64,000 bases of DNA. Origin: Eurosta solidaginis. Its lineage: Eukaryota; Arthropoda; Insecta; Diptera; Tephritidae. A model generated the notes under the pieces. That model had not been told where the DNA came from and made no database searches. It saw only the letters and a program-made list of their open reading frames with translations. The stretch spans positions 187,611,477 to 187,675,476 of the forward strand of contig NC_090322.1 of NCBI RefSeq assembly GCF_040869045.1. Direction: 5' to 3'. The position numbers and the translations under genes are program-made. Positions 1 to 8,228 of the stretch are shown one piece after another; the stretch's first letter is position 1; every line of letters starts with the position of its first letter.

Positions 1-1999
1 CAAAGACCTAATCGTTGGAAGGAACTTTCCACTTATGACAATTGGCACGTCATCTGCGTAAGCCGTAAGTTTTACGGGTCCCTCATCGAATCGTCTGAGC
101 AATTGGTTGATGACCAGCGTCCACAGCAGAGGTAATAGCACCCCTCCCTCCGGCGTGCCCCTGTCCACTGATTTCGTAGTCTCGTACAATCCCTATTGTG
201 ATGTAATCTTCCTGCAATTTAACATGCAGTCGATTCATCTGATTGAGGCGCGATGTAATTTAATGTAATTAAGACCATCCATAATCGCCCATTTTGCAAC
301 ATTATTGAAAGCCCCGGCAATGTCCAAGAAGACTCCTAGAGCATACTCCTTATAATCCAGGGATTTCTCTATGCTTATTACCACCCTATGCAATGCGGTG
401 TCTACCGACTTGCCTTTGGTGTACGCATGCTGTGTTGTGGAGAGCAGCTTTTCATCCACGTAGATGTACACATCTATCAGCCTCTCAAAGGTTTTGAGCA
501 GAAATGATAGTAAGCTAATGGGTCTATAGTCTTTGGGATACACGTGACCGATCTTCCCCGCCTTTGGTAGGAAAGCTACACGAGCAGTTCTCCAAGAGTG
601 CGGTACATGATTCAGCCTTATGCACCCATCAAATATTATTTTAAGCCATTCCACGACCGCCATACTTGAAACTTATAGCATGGCCGGGAATATACCGTCT
701 GGGCCCGGCGATTTAAACTTAGAAAACGTTTCGACTGCCCATTCGATCTTGGTATCGGTCACCAAGCCCGGTACTACCCGCTCCTTGATCGAAGTGTGAG
801 TGATGTCTGCTGGCTCTTCTAAACCGTCTGCCGATGGGAAATGTGTGTCGAGTAGCTCCTCAAGGGATTCCTCACTATTACGTGACCATTCCCCGTTCTC
901 TTTCTTTATTAGTCCTTGGGCTATGTTCCCCTTGCTAGGACTTTTTTCAACCGTGCTGTTTCGCTGGAGCACTCTATGTCCGTACAGAAACTTTTCAATG
1001 GGATTCTCTTCGCCCTGGAAATTTCACGCTGTACTCGTCCCGACACGCTTCGCTTTCCGTGATCTTTGCGAGCTTAAACATTTCTTTTACCTGTCTTCTT
1101 AGAAGACTCCGCTAATTGCTCCACAATGGCGGCTTTGCTTTTCCTCTGAATCTTCTTAGAGGGCAAGCTTTGTTATACGCAGTCATAAGCGTCCTTGTTA
1201 GGAATTCATTCGACTTCTCCAATTCCTCCACATTGGCAACCCCTTTGAGTTGTCCCAGTTTTGTTTCTACATGTTTCTGGAATTTAGTCCATTTCATTGA
1301 CCTAGGGTTTCTAAAGGTTCCTCCCTTCTCTACCCTCTTTAGGGGGATGCTGAAGCTGATATACGCATGTTCGGAGAAGGATGGTCTATCAAGGACCATC
1401 CAATCATACCTTGATATATCACGCTCGGAGCTCAATGTAATATCCAGAACATTGCTGAATGTTGGACCAATGTATGTAGGGACATTTCACCTGTAGGCTA
1501 TCTGCAAATTGGTTTGCAGGATGTAACAAAATAGAGATTCACCTCTCTCGTTCGTATCTGCTCCTCCCCACGCATTGTGGTGCGCATTTGCATCTGCGCC
1601 TATGACCAACCGCCCTTTGCGCCCTTCCTCCTGTACTAGCCTTTTGCACTCCATCGGTGGAACCTCCGCAGCATGGGCCATGTAGCAGGACGCCAGGATA
1701 AATGCCTGCTTATTCTTTTGCTCAACGGCCACCGCTACGAGGTCCTCAGTGGTGTAATTAGGCAGCATATATGAATGCAGCTGTTTCCTTACCATTACAA
1801 CAGCTCGCATCCGTCCTTCCGTTTGCGCGTAGTAAACGCCAAACCCGCGCGCGCTAAGTCTAGAAACCTTTCCTCCCGATGAGAGCCACGGCTCCTGGAT
1901 CAGCGCCACGTCAAACTAACCCTCCTCAAGGGTTAGGAGGAGTTCGCTCGACCCCACTTTACTGTGTTGGAGGTTTATCTGTAGGACTCGCAGCACCAT
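1..1999 (-). pseudogene. LOA-like ORF2 (endonuclease-reverse transcriptase), broken
   Basis: This is the polyprotein that nicks target DNA and copies element RNA. The likely ATG is at 1999-1997, inside the end of ORF1, and the frame opens MVLRVLQINLQHSK. Endonuclease motifs follow: ALIQEPW (the metal-binding Glu) near 1885-1910 and GADANAHHNAWGG near 1570-1610. The expected terminal SDH reads SEH (1367-1375). RT motifs are LPKAGK and KDYRPISLL (about 510-580), FLDIAGAFNNV (about 290-335), GTPEGG (about 140-160) and YADD (49-60). Six in-frame stops break it: TAG 1916-1918, TGA 1487-1489, TAG 1112-1114, TAA 673-675, TGA 235-237 and TAG 193-195. An apparent extra C near 1020 shifts the frame. 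The family-like sequence resumes in register after every stop, so these look like point nonsense changes. The gene is cut by the window edge. Confidence 0.85.
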
Positions 2000-3561
2000 T
2001 GGGCTGTTTGTCCCCCTCCAGCACCTTCGTCGTGACGTCGTCGCTCTCCCCTTGCCCTATTGGTTTAGAGTATTCGAGGCCCCCTTCAGCCTCTCGTAAC
2101 TGTTGTGCCGGGTGTTCCTCTGTGCGAGTCACAACACCATTTTGCGGTTGGTCCTCTTCTAGCAGCTTCGTGGTGACGTCGGGGTCCTCCACCTGTCTTT
2201 TTTCCCTTAGGATTTTGAGGTCCTTTTCGACTTTGCCCACCTCTAGCGTGTTAGGATTTTTATCCTCGGTACTTCTTTTTCTGAGTCGCATGTAAATTTT
2301 GCCAGTGCCAAAGGACATTTTGCCAAGCTGCGTGTACAAAATATCCTCCGCCTGCTTGTTTATTAGGAAGATGTAGAACTGACATTCCTCGGTAGGCCGA
2401 GATACAGTAAGTACCTTCAATCCTGTGTCGGTATGTTCGGATTCTGATTCTGCAGAAGTCACAGTGTATCCTCCAACCTTATCACGCATGGTATCCATAC
2501 CTTAACTTTTGGTACCGTGGGGATTTGCGCTTTATCCACCACCTCAAACCGCGCGTTCGTGCCTTGCTTTTGGAGGTTTGGAACCACTTCCTCCAGCCAC
2601 CACAAGATCGTGATGTTGTCGTACGCTATCATCTTCACACCATTATACCATCTCCCCGAATGAAAGGTTGGAAGAGGCTTACTTGGTTGTTCCCGCATCA
2701 TCTTAAGCATTAAGCTAATAAGCTCCCTTTCCACAGATCTCCTCCTTTCAGTAGTCATTTGTCCGAAAGGACTGCTACGATCAACCAGCGCCACAATCAG
2801 TGACTGCTTTGCCACATCACTCATCTTCTCGGGAAAAGCCGGAGTCTTAATGTTATCTCCCTTTGGCACCTCCGAGAAAGCCGGAGTCTTAGCGTTAACT
2901 CCCTTTAGCACCTCCGAGAAAGCCGGAGTTTTAGCGTTATCTCCCTTTGGCTTATCTCCTACTTCCGTAGTTGGAACTTCCCTCTGACTCGCGCCTTTCG
3001 AGGTAGTTGCTACCTCGCTATTGGGGTCCATCTGTCTTATAGCTTTGGGCCTACTTGTCTTGTCTATGCGACTGCCCTGCCTCGCGGCTCTAGGGCTGGG
3101 TCCTTTCTGCCTCTTGAAAGCAGGCTTGTCGCCTTCCGCCGAACGTTGCCTCTTCATTCTGCCATTCGACGCTTCTTCCTCCTCGTATCGGTTGCAGAAC
3201 GGAAGGTTTCTCGCAGCAAACCTTTTGAATTGCCTTCGACCTACTTCTACCACCTCATGGGCCCATTCCAAGCACTCGATCTCCACTTCTGTTGGGTCGA
3301 CCACTGCTGCAAGCGTTGTACAATTCTTAGTGCTGCACGGTACTGTGAGAAAGCTCTTTTACTTCCTCTGCTCCGTACCCTTCTCCACTCTTCTACTCCG
3401 TTTTCATTTGCGTGCTTCTCCAACACGGAGTTCATTGAAGCAGAACTACTCTCGCTCCCCGAGTCCGACGCATCGCTTAATGCGTATTTTTCGTCCTTGG
3501 CTTGCGACTCAGTCCTCCTCTTATCATCGTCCTTATTACAATCAGGTAATGAGTCGTTCAT
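1959..3561 (-). pseudogene. LOA-like ORF1 with DUF4780-like region, two frameshifts
   Basis: ORF1 is the first, probably RNA-binding/structural, protein of the element. I choose the ATG at 3561-3559 (MNDSLPDCNKDD) over the longer non-ATG extension to 3639. Order of parts: an acidic/Ser-rich N-terminus, a basic stretch (RMKRQRSAEGD, KRQKGPSPRAAR), three tandem 14-residue units (KTPAFSEV...), then a globular part with FHSGRWYNGVKMIA, VPKVKVWIP and FGTGKIYMRL, which resembles DUF4780 proteins common in flies. The frame changes near 3300-3312 and again near 2490-2500. Each time, similar-looking protein continues in the next frame, so both are probably single indels in one former ORF. The stop is at 1961-1959, 41 nt past the ORF2 ATG. 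There are no zinc knuckles in the part read. The DUF4780 link is from memory of its motifs. Confidence 0.75.
2835..2958 (-). repeat. Three 42-bp tandem units inside LOA-like ORF1
   Basis: The string aaagccggagt recurs at 2835, 2877 and 2919, an exact 42-bp period. On the minus strand each unit encodes 14 residues built around KTPAFSEVPKG. The third copy in reading order diverges (KTPAFPEKMSD). Because the period is a multiple of three, copy number could change without breaking ORF1. Confidence 0.85.
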
Positions 3562-3780
3562 CTTGGTCGTACGACCACCTGCCCGACAAGGCGGGCTCAG
3601 TGGTCCAGTATTATATGCGGGGAAAGAACCGTTCGCCACAGCGGCGCCCCTTACTGTGGTGAGGCCATAGATACTTCCCGAGTTGGCCCGTTATCGGGAA
3701 GGCTCCGTTCGAATGCAGCCGAATTTATCCCCTGGCTGCAAATCGTCCAATAGGCACGGTCCGCATAACACCCTGGATTA
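3562..3780 (-). other. Probable 5' leader of the LOA-like element
   Basis: This GC-richer segment lies upstream of the ORF1 ATG and has no convincing coding potential of its own. It holds a perfect 8-bp inverted repeat (see the entry at 3674-3701) and a smaller GCCCG/CGGGC hairpin at 3581-3596. In non-LTR elements this is where an internal promoter and translation signals normally sit, but no such motif is identified here. The upstream limit is unclear, because the neighbouring plus-strand element begins somewhere in 3.78-3.87 kb. Confidence 0.5.
3674..3701. repeat. Perfect 8-bp inverted repeat in the LOA leader
   Basis: CTTCCCGA (3674-3681) and TCGGGAAG (3694-3701) are exact reverse complements separated by 12 nt. 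In RNA from either strand this would form an 8-bp hairpin. A role in leader structure is inference only. Confidence 0.8.
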
Positions 3781-3786
3781 GGGGGT

Positions 3787-4946
3787 TTGCAGTTCTTGGT
3801 CACCGACATCCCGCCGCCCTCCTATGAGTCGAACGGCGTAGATGTCAGTCCTACACAGCTCCGCTGTCTGGCGCTATGGAGTTCGACTAAGCCCTCACAC
3901 CAACGACAAGGCGCCTACCGTAGTTCATTAGTTGTCTATAAACTCGAATTGGTTGGCTTTCAACCTGGTCTAACTCCCAGATCTCCTCCTATCTTTGCGG
4001 CAGAACTCAAAGAGTAATTTTTAAAAACATTTGTTCGAATGTCATAGATGTTCCCTCCGGTGTGCCTCAGGGCAGCCATCTCGGTCTGATTCTGTTTTTG
4101 CTCTTTATAAACGATATTTGCACAACTATAAAATATTCTAAAATTCTAATGTATGCCGACGACGTAACACTTTTTAAGTCCTACGCGTCGGTTGAAGAAC
4201 GTTCTGTACTCCAGTCGGATTTAAATTGTTTAGTTAAAGAAAAATGTAAATTCATGTGTTTTTCACGTGGGAACGTACAGCCAGCTTCTTACATAATTAA
4301 TGGCCAAACTCTGGAAAGCGTTGCTGTTTTTGTCGACTTGGTAGTTACAATGAATTGCAAACTTAGTTTCAACCCTCATATTAATGCCACAGTCAATAAA
4401 GCGAGAGGAGTTTTAGAATTTGTGAAAAGAGGGGCAAAAGAGTTTAGTGATCCTTACGTTACAAAAACCCTTTTTACATCATTGGTGAGGTCGATATTAG
4501 AAGATGGATCGATAATTTCGAATCCGCGTTATCAAGTTCATCTGGATAGGCTAGAATCAATTCAAAAACAGTTTTTACTTTTCGCCTTCAGAAATCTTCA
4601 ATGGGACTCCTTGTATAATCTTCGCCCTTGCACTAATCGGTTAAAACTAATAAATCTTCCTACCCTTGCAAGTCGTAGAGAAATGCTAGGTGTACTATTT
4701 ATGGCTAAACTATTAAATGGATCGATTCCAAGCCCATCGCTTTTGAACGAAGTAAACTTTAATGTTCCATGCCGAGTTTCAAGGTATTATAAACCTATAA
4801 TTCTTAAACAATGTAGAAGCAATTTCCAACTAAACGAACCGTTTCTATGTTTGTGTGAAGATTGTAACTCTCACTCGAGAATAATTGATGTTTCGGACTC
4901 GCTCTTTGCCATGAATTGTATTTGTGAATCTATATTTCTCAGCTGA
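3787..4946 (+). pseudogene. Reverse transcriptase C-terminal half, frameshifted
   Basis: The RT-like reading starts in one frame (YKLELVGFQPGL) and must shift near 3975-3985 into the frame that continues ISSYLCGRTQRVIFKN, then GVPQGSHLG (motif B; the Pro usually next is Leu), then MYADDVTLF with the catalytic YADD at 4152-4163. The remainder matches the usual post-RT region: CKFMCFSRG, KLSFNPHI, SLVRSILE, ESIQKQFLLFAFR, LASRREMLGVLF. Between LNCLVK and KCKFMCFSRG (around 4235) the segment is shorter than I expect for the family, suggesting a small internal deletion of about ten residues. From about 3985 to 4946 the frame is open. The endonuclease and the RT N-terminus are missing, so the fragment is dead. 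Confidence 0.75.
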
Positions 4947-5045
4947 TGAGTTTCTCTGTAGCTGAGCAGTTTTAGATCTCGGCGCTTAAAAGGCCACTGC
5001 CCCTCAAAGACTCGGTAACAATAAAAATTATAAATTATAAATAAA
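4947..5045 (+). other. 3' UTR and AT-rich tail of the CR1/Jockey-type fragment
   Basis: About 70 bp of mixed sequence after the stop gives way to simple AT-rich sequence (repeats of ataaa and attataa), as expected at the 3' end of a non-LTR insertion. The exact end cannot be fixed, because AT-rich DNA continues beyond it. Confidence 0.5.
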
Positions 5046-5168
5046 AGATTAATAAGAATTAGAATAAAAAATAAAAAAATTATGTATTAAATTAAAACAA
5101 AGGAAAATTATTAACAGGATTAGCCTGGTTTCATCGGGCCATTTGACGGCAGTGCCACAACGACCGAG

Positions 5169-5191
5169 GAAAAAAAACAAAAAAAAAAAAA
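5169..5191 (+). repeat. Poly-A tract
   Basis: A run of A's is broken by one C. It could be the tail of an older retroposed sequence lying to its left (about 5050-5168), but no recognisable body precedes it. Slippage in simple sequence is the alternative. Confidence 0.6.
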
Positions 5192-5221
5192 ATTCCACAA
5201 CATGCCGCAAGTGTTCCGGAT

Positions 5222-5235
5222 AAATGCATGCATTT
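5222..5235. repeat. 14-bp perfect palindrome
   Basis: AAATGCATGCATTT equals its own reverse complement. It lies 10 bp before a short direct repeat in the spacer. No known binding site is assigned. Confidence 0.8.
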
Positions 5236-5244
5236 TTTAGAATA

Positions 5245-5275
5245 GAAAATTTTTTCCAGAAAGAAATTTTTTCCA
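5245..5275 (+). repeat. Short direct repeat of 12-13 bp
   Basis: The string aaattttttcca occurs twice, within 5245-5258 and 5263-5275, 17 bp apart start to start. It could be a small tandem duplication or a target-site duplication trace, but nothing is inserted between the copies. Confidence 0.7.
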
Positions 5276-5584
5276 ACAGTTATAATAAAAATACAAATTA
5301 TCCAGGAAGTTCTGTTTTGCGGACCATTTGGCGCCCCCTGTGAGTAGTGCCCGTAAGATGCCACCCTTGCCATCTCCTTTAAAGGCGTAAAACTTTAATG
5401 GAAGGGAAATAAAAAGAAATAAAAAAAATTGTAAGCATTTCCTTTATATAAATGGACAAAATCAAAGAAAAATGATATAAAGACATATTCTTACTGAACT
5501 TTGATTTTAAAATTTTGACATAGAAATTGTAAAAATATTTATGAGAAATAAAAATATTTAAGTGGATTGTGTGAATAAAAAATA

Positions 5585-7370
5585 AGTTGAAACTTCTAGA
5601 TATCAGAAAACGGGTACAATGAAAATATTTTGAAACATTTTGATTTTTCAACAGTAAATTTTCATGTGATTTGTTTACATATTTGCACAGTTAATTTGTG
5701 CTATTGAATTGAGAATGGTTGATATTTGTACAATAAGTAGAAAATTCTAGATTTCAGGAAATGTGCACAACGAAAGTATTTTGAAACATTTGGCTTTTTC
5801 AACAGTAAATTTCCATGTGATTTGTTTACATATTTGCACAGTTAATTTGTGCTATTGAATTGAGAATGGTTGATGTTTGTACAATAAGTAGAAACTTCTA
5901 GATTTCTGGAAATGGGCACAACGTAAATATTTTGAAACATTTGGCTTTTTCAACAGTAAATTTCCATGTGATTTGTTTACATATTTGTACAGTTAATTTG
6001 TGCTATTGAATTGAGAATGGTTGATATTTGTACAATAAGGAGAAATTTCTAGATTTCAGGAAATGAGCACAACGTAAATATTATGAAACATTTGGCTTTT
6101 TCAACAGTAAATTTTCATGTGATTTGTTTACATATTTGCACAGTTAATTAGTGCTATTGAATTGAGAATGGTTGATATTTGTACAATAAGTAGAAACTTC
6201 TAGATTTCTGGAAATGGGCACAACCTAAATATTTTGAAACATTTGGCTTTTTCAACAGTAAATTTTCATGTGATTTGTTTACATATTTGCACAGTTAATT
6301 TGTGCTATTGAATTGGGAATGCTTGATATTTGTACAATAAGTAGAAACTTCTAGATTTCAGGAAATGGGCACAACGTTAATATTTTGAAACATTTGGCTT
6401 TTTCAACAGTAAATTTCCGTGTGATTTGTTTACATATTTGCACAGTTAATTTGTGCTATTGAATTGAGAATGGTTGATGTTTGTACAAGTAGAAGCTTCT
6501 AGATTTCTGGAAATGGGCACAACGTAAATATTTTGAAACATTTGGCTTTTTCAACAGTAAATTTCCATGTGATTTATTTACATATTTGCACAGTTTATTT
6601 GTGCTATTGAATTGAAAAAGGTTTATATTAGACAATAAGTAGAAACTTCTAGATGTCAGGCAATGGGCACAACGTAAATATTTTGAAACAATTGACTTTT
6701 AAATTTACATGTGATTTGTTTACATATTTGCACAGTTAATTTGTGCTATTGAATTGAGATAGGTTGATATTTGTACAATAAGTAGAAACTTCTAGATTTC
6801 AGGAAATGGGCGCAACGTAAATATTTTGAAACAATTGGCTTTTTCAACAATACATTTCCATGTGATTTGCTTACATATTTGCACAGTTAATTTGTACTAT
6901 TGAATTAAGAAAGGTTGATATTAGACAATAAGTAGAAACTTCTAGATTTCAGGCAATGGGCACAATGAAAATATTTTGAAACATTTGGCTTTCTCAACAG
7001 TAAATTTCCATGTGATTTGTTTACATATTTGCACAGTTAATTTGTGCTATTGAATTGAGAAAGGTTGATATTTGTACAATAAGTAGAAACTTCTAGATTT
7101 CAGGAAATGGGCACAACGTAAATATTTTGAAACAATTGGCTTTTTCAACAATAAATTTCCATGTGATTTGTTTACATATTTGCACAGTTAATTTGTACTA
7201 TTAAATTAAGAAAGGTTGATATTAGACAATAAGTAGAAACTTCTAGATTTCAGGAAATGGATACAACGTAAATATTTTGAAACAATTGGCTTTTTCAACA
7301 GTAAATTTCCATGTGATTTGTTTACATATTTGCACAGTTAATTTGTGCTATTGAATTAAGAAAGTTTGAT
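5585..7370 (+). repeat. Diverged left-edge monomers of the satellite
   Basis: The first dozen or so monomers differ from each other and from the interior more than interior units do. The first monomer is heavily altered (atatcagaaaacgggtac near 5600, gattttt for ggctttt near 5640). One near 6695 lacks about 10 bp of the ttcaacagt segment, and private changes are scattered throughout. Most carry the long gatatttgtaca form. No higher-order period is evident. This is the classic state of an array edge, where exchange homogenises sequence least. Confidence 0.75.
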
Positions 7371-8141
7371 ATAAGACAATAAGTAGAAAGTTCTAGATTT
7401 CAGGCAATGGGCACAACGAAAATATTTTGAAACATTGGCTTTTTCAACAGTAAATTTCCGTTTGATTTGTTTACATATTTGCACAGTTAATTTGTGCTAT
7501 TGAATTGAGAAAGGTTGATATTTGTACAATAAGTAGAAACTTCTAGATTTCAGGAAATGGATACAACGTAAACATTTTGAAACATTTGGCTTTTTCAACA
7601 GTAAATTTCCATGTGATTTGTTTAAATATTTGCACAGTTAATTTGTGGTATTGAATTGAGAAAGGTTGATATTAGACAATAAATAGAAACTTCTAGATTT
7701 CAGGCAATGGGCACAACGTAAATATTTTAAAACAATTGGCTTTTTCAACAATAAATTTCCATGTGATTTATTTACATATTTGCACAGTTAATTTGTTCTA
7801 TTGAATTGAGAAAGGCTGATACTAGACAATAAGTAGAAACTTCTAGATTTCAGGCAATGGGCACAACGAAAATATTTTGAAACATTTGGCTTTTTCAACA
7901 GTAAATTTCCATGTGATTTATTTACATATTTGCACAGTTAATTTGTTCTATTGAATTGAGAAAGGTTGATATTAGACAATAAGTAGAAACTTCTAGATTT
8001 CAGGCAATGGGCACAACGAAAATATTTTGAAACAATTGGCTTTGTCAAGAGTAAATTTCCATGTGATTTGTTTACATATTTGCACAGTTAATTTGTGCTA
8101 TTGAATTGAGAAAGGTTGATACTAGACAACAAGTAGAAACT

Positions 8142-8228
8142 TCTAGATTTCAGGCAATGGGCACAACGAAAATTTTTGAAACATTTGGCTTTTTCAACAG
8201 TAAATTTCCACGTGATTTAGAAGAAAGG
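8142..8228 (+). repeat. Truncated 87-bp satellite monomer
   Basis: The interval between successive tctagattt markers is 87 bp instead of 150. The unit jumps from the gtgattt segment to agaagaaaggtctag, losing about 63 bp including the GCACA/TGTGC dyad. Confidence 0.85.

Larger units (their letters stand above)
1..3780 (-). mobile_element. Degenerate LOA/R1-type non-LTR retrotransposon, 3' part outside the window
   Basis: Read on the minus strand, this stretch has the layout of a LOA-group non-LTR retrotransposon: a 5' leader, ORF1 with a DUF4780-like region, and an overlapping ORF2 with an APE-type endonuclease followed by a reverse transcriptase. The RT is cut by the window start just after the YADD motif, so its C-terminus and the 3' UTR are not visible. 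Both ORFs are broken, so this copy cannot move by itself. The 5' end is uncertain (about 3.7-3.87 kb), because it abuts a second, plus-strand element. Assignment to the LOA group (LOA, Bilbo, TRIM of drosophilids) rests on remembered features of the EN and RT, not on an alignment; an R1-clade relative is the alternative. Confidence 0.8.
3781..5045 (+). mobile_element. 5'-truncated CR1/Jockey-type non-LTR fragment
   Basis: This is a plus-strand remnant of a second non-LTR family. It begins inside the RT domain, ends with a stop at 4944-4946 and has an AT-rich 3' tail (about 5020-5045, runs of ataaa/ttataa). It lies head to head with the LOA-like element. The boundary is blurred: 3787-3925 has weak RT-like protein (QFLVTDI, NGVDVS), while clear RT similarity starts with KLELVGFQPGL near 3935. 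No target-site duplication was recognised. Clade choice (CR1 versus Jockey) is tentative. Confidence 0.7.
5046..5584. other. AT-rich spacer between retroelement and satellite, unassigned
   Basis: No gene is recognised. The open frames here are low-complexity readings of A/T runs. Landmarks are a poly-A tract with one interruption (about 5169-5191), a 14-bp palindrome (5222-5235), a 12-13-bp direct repeat (5245-5275), and a more GC-balanced patch (about 5315-5395) unlike either neighbour. The last 180 bp are very AT-rich but do not align convincingly with the satellite, so the array start is placed at about 5585. Confidence 0.6.

Noticed and set aside
800..2295. Plus-strand open frames at 800-1102, 1116-1496 and 1879-2295
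   Set aside because: They lie antisense to the LOA-like ORF2 and ORF1, whose minus-strand motifs are clear.
2525..3670. Plus-strand open frames over the ORF1 region
   Set aside because: They are antisense shadows of ORF1, Ser/Leu-rich with no recognisable domain.
5049..5651. Minus-strand open frames in the AT-rich spacer
   Set aside because: They are Phe/Ile/Lys-rich readings of A/T runs with no domain, and one crosses into the satellite.
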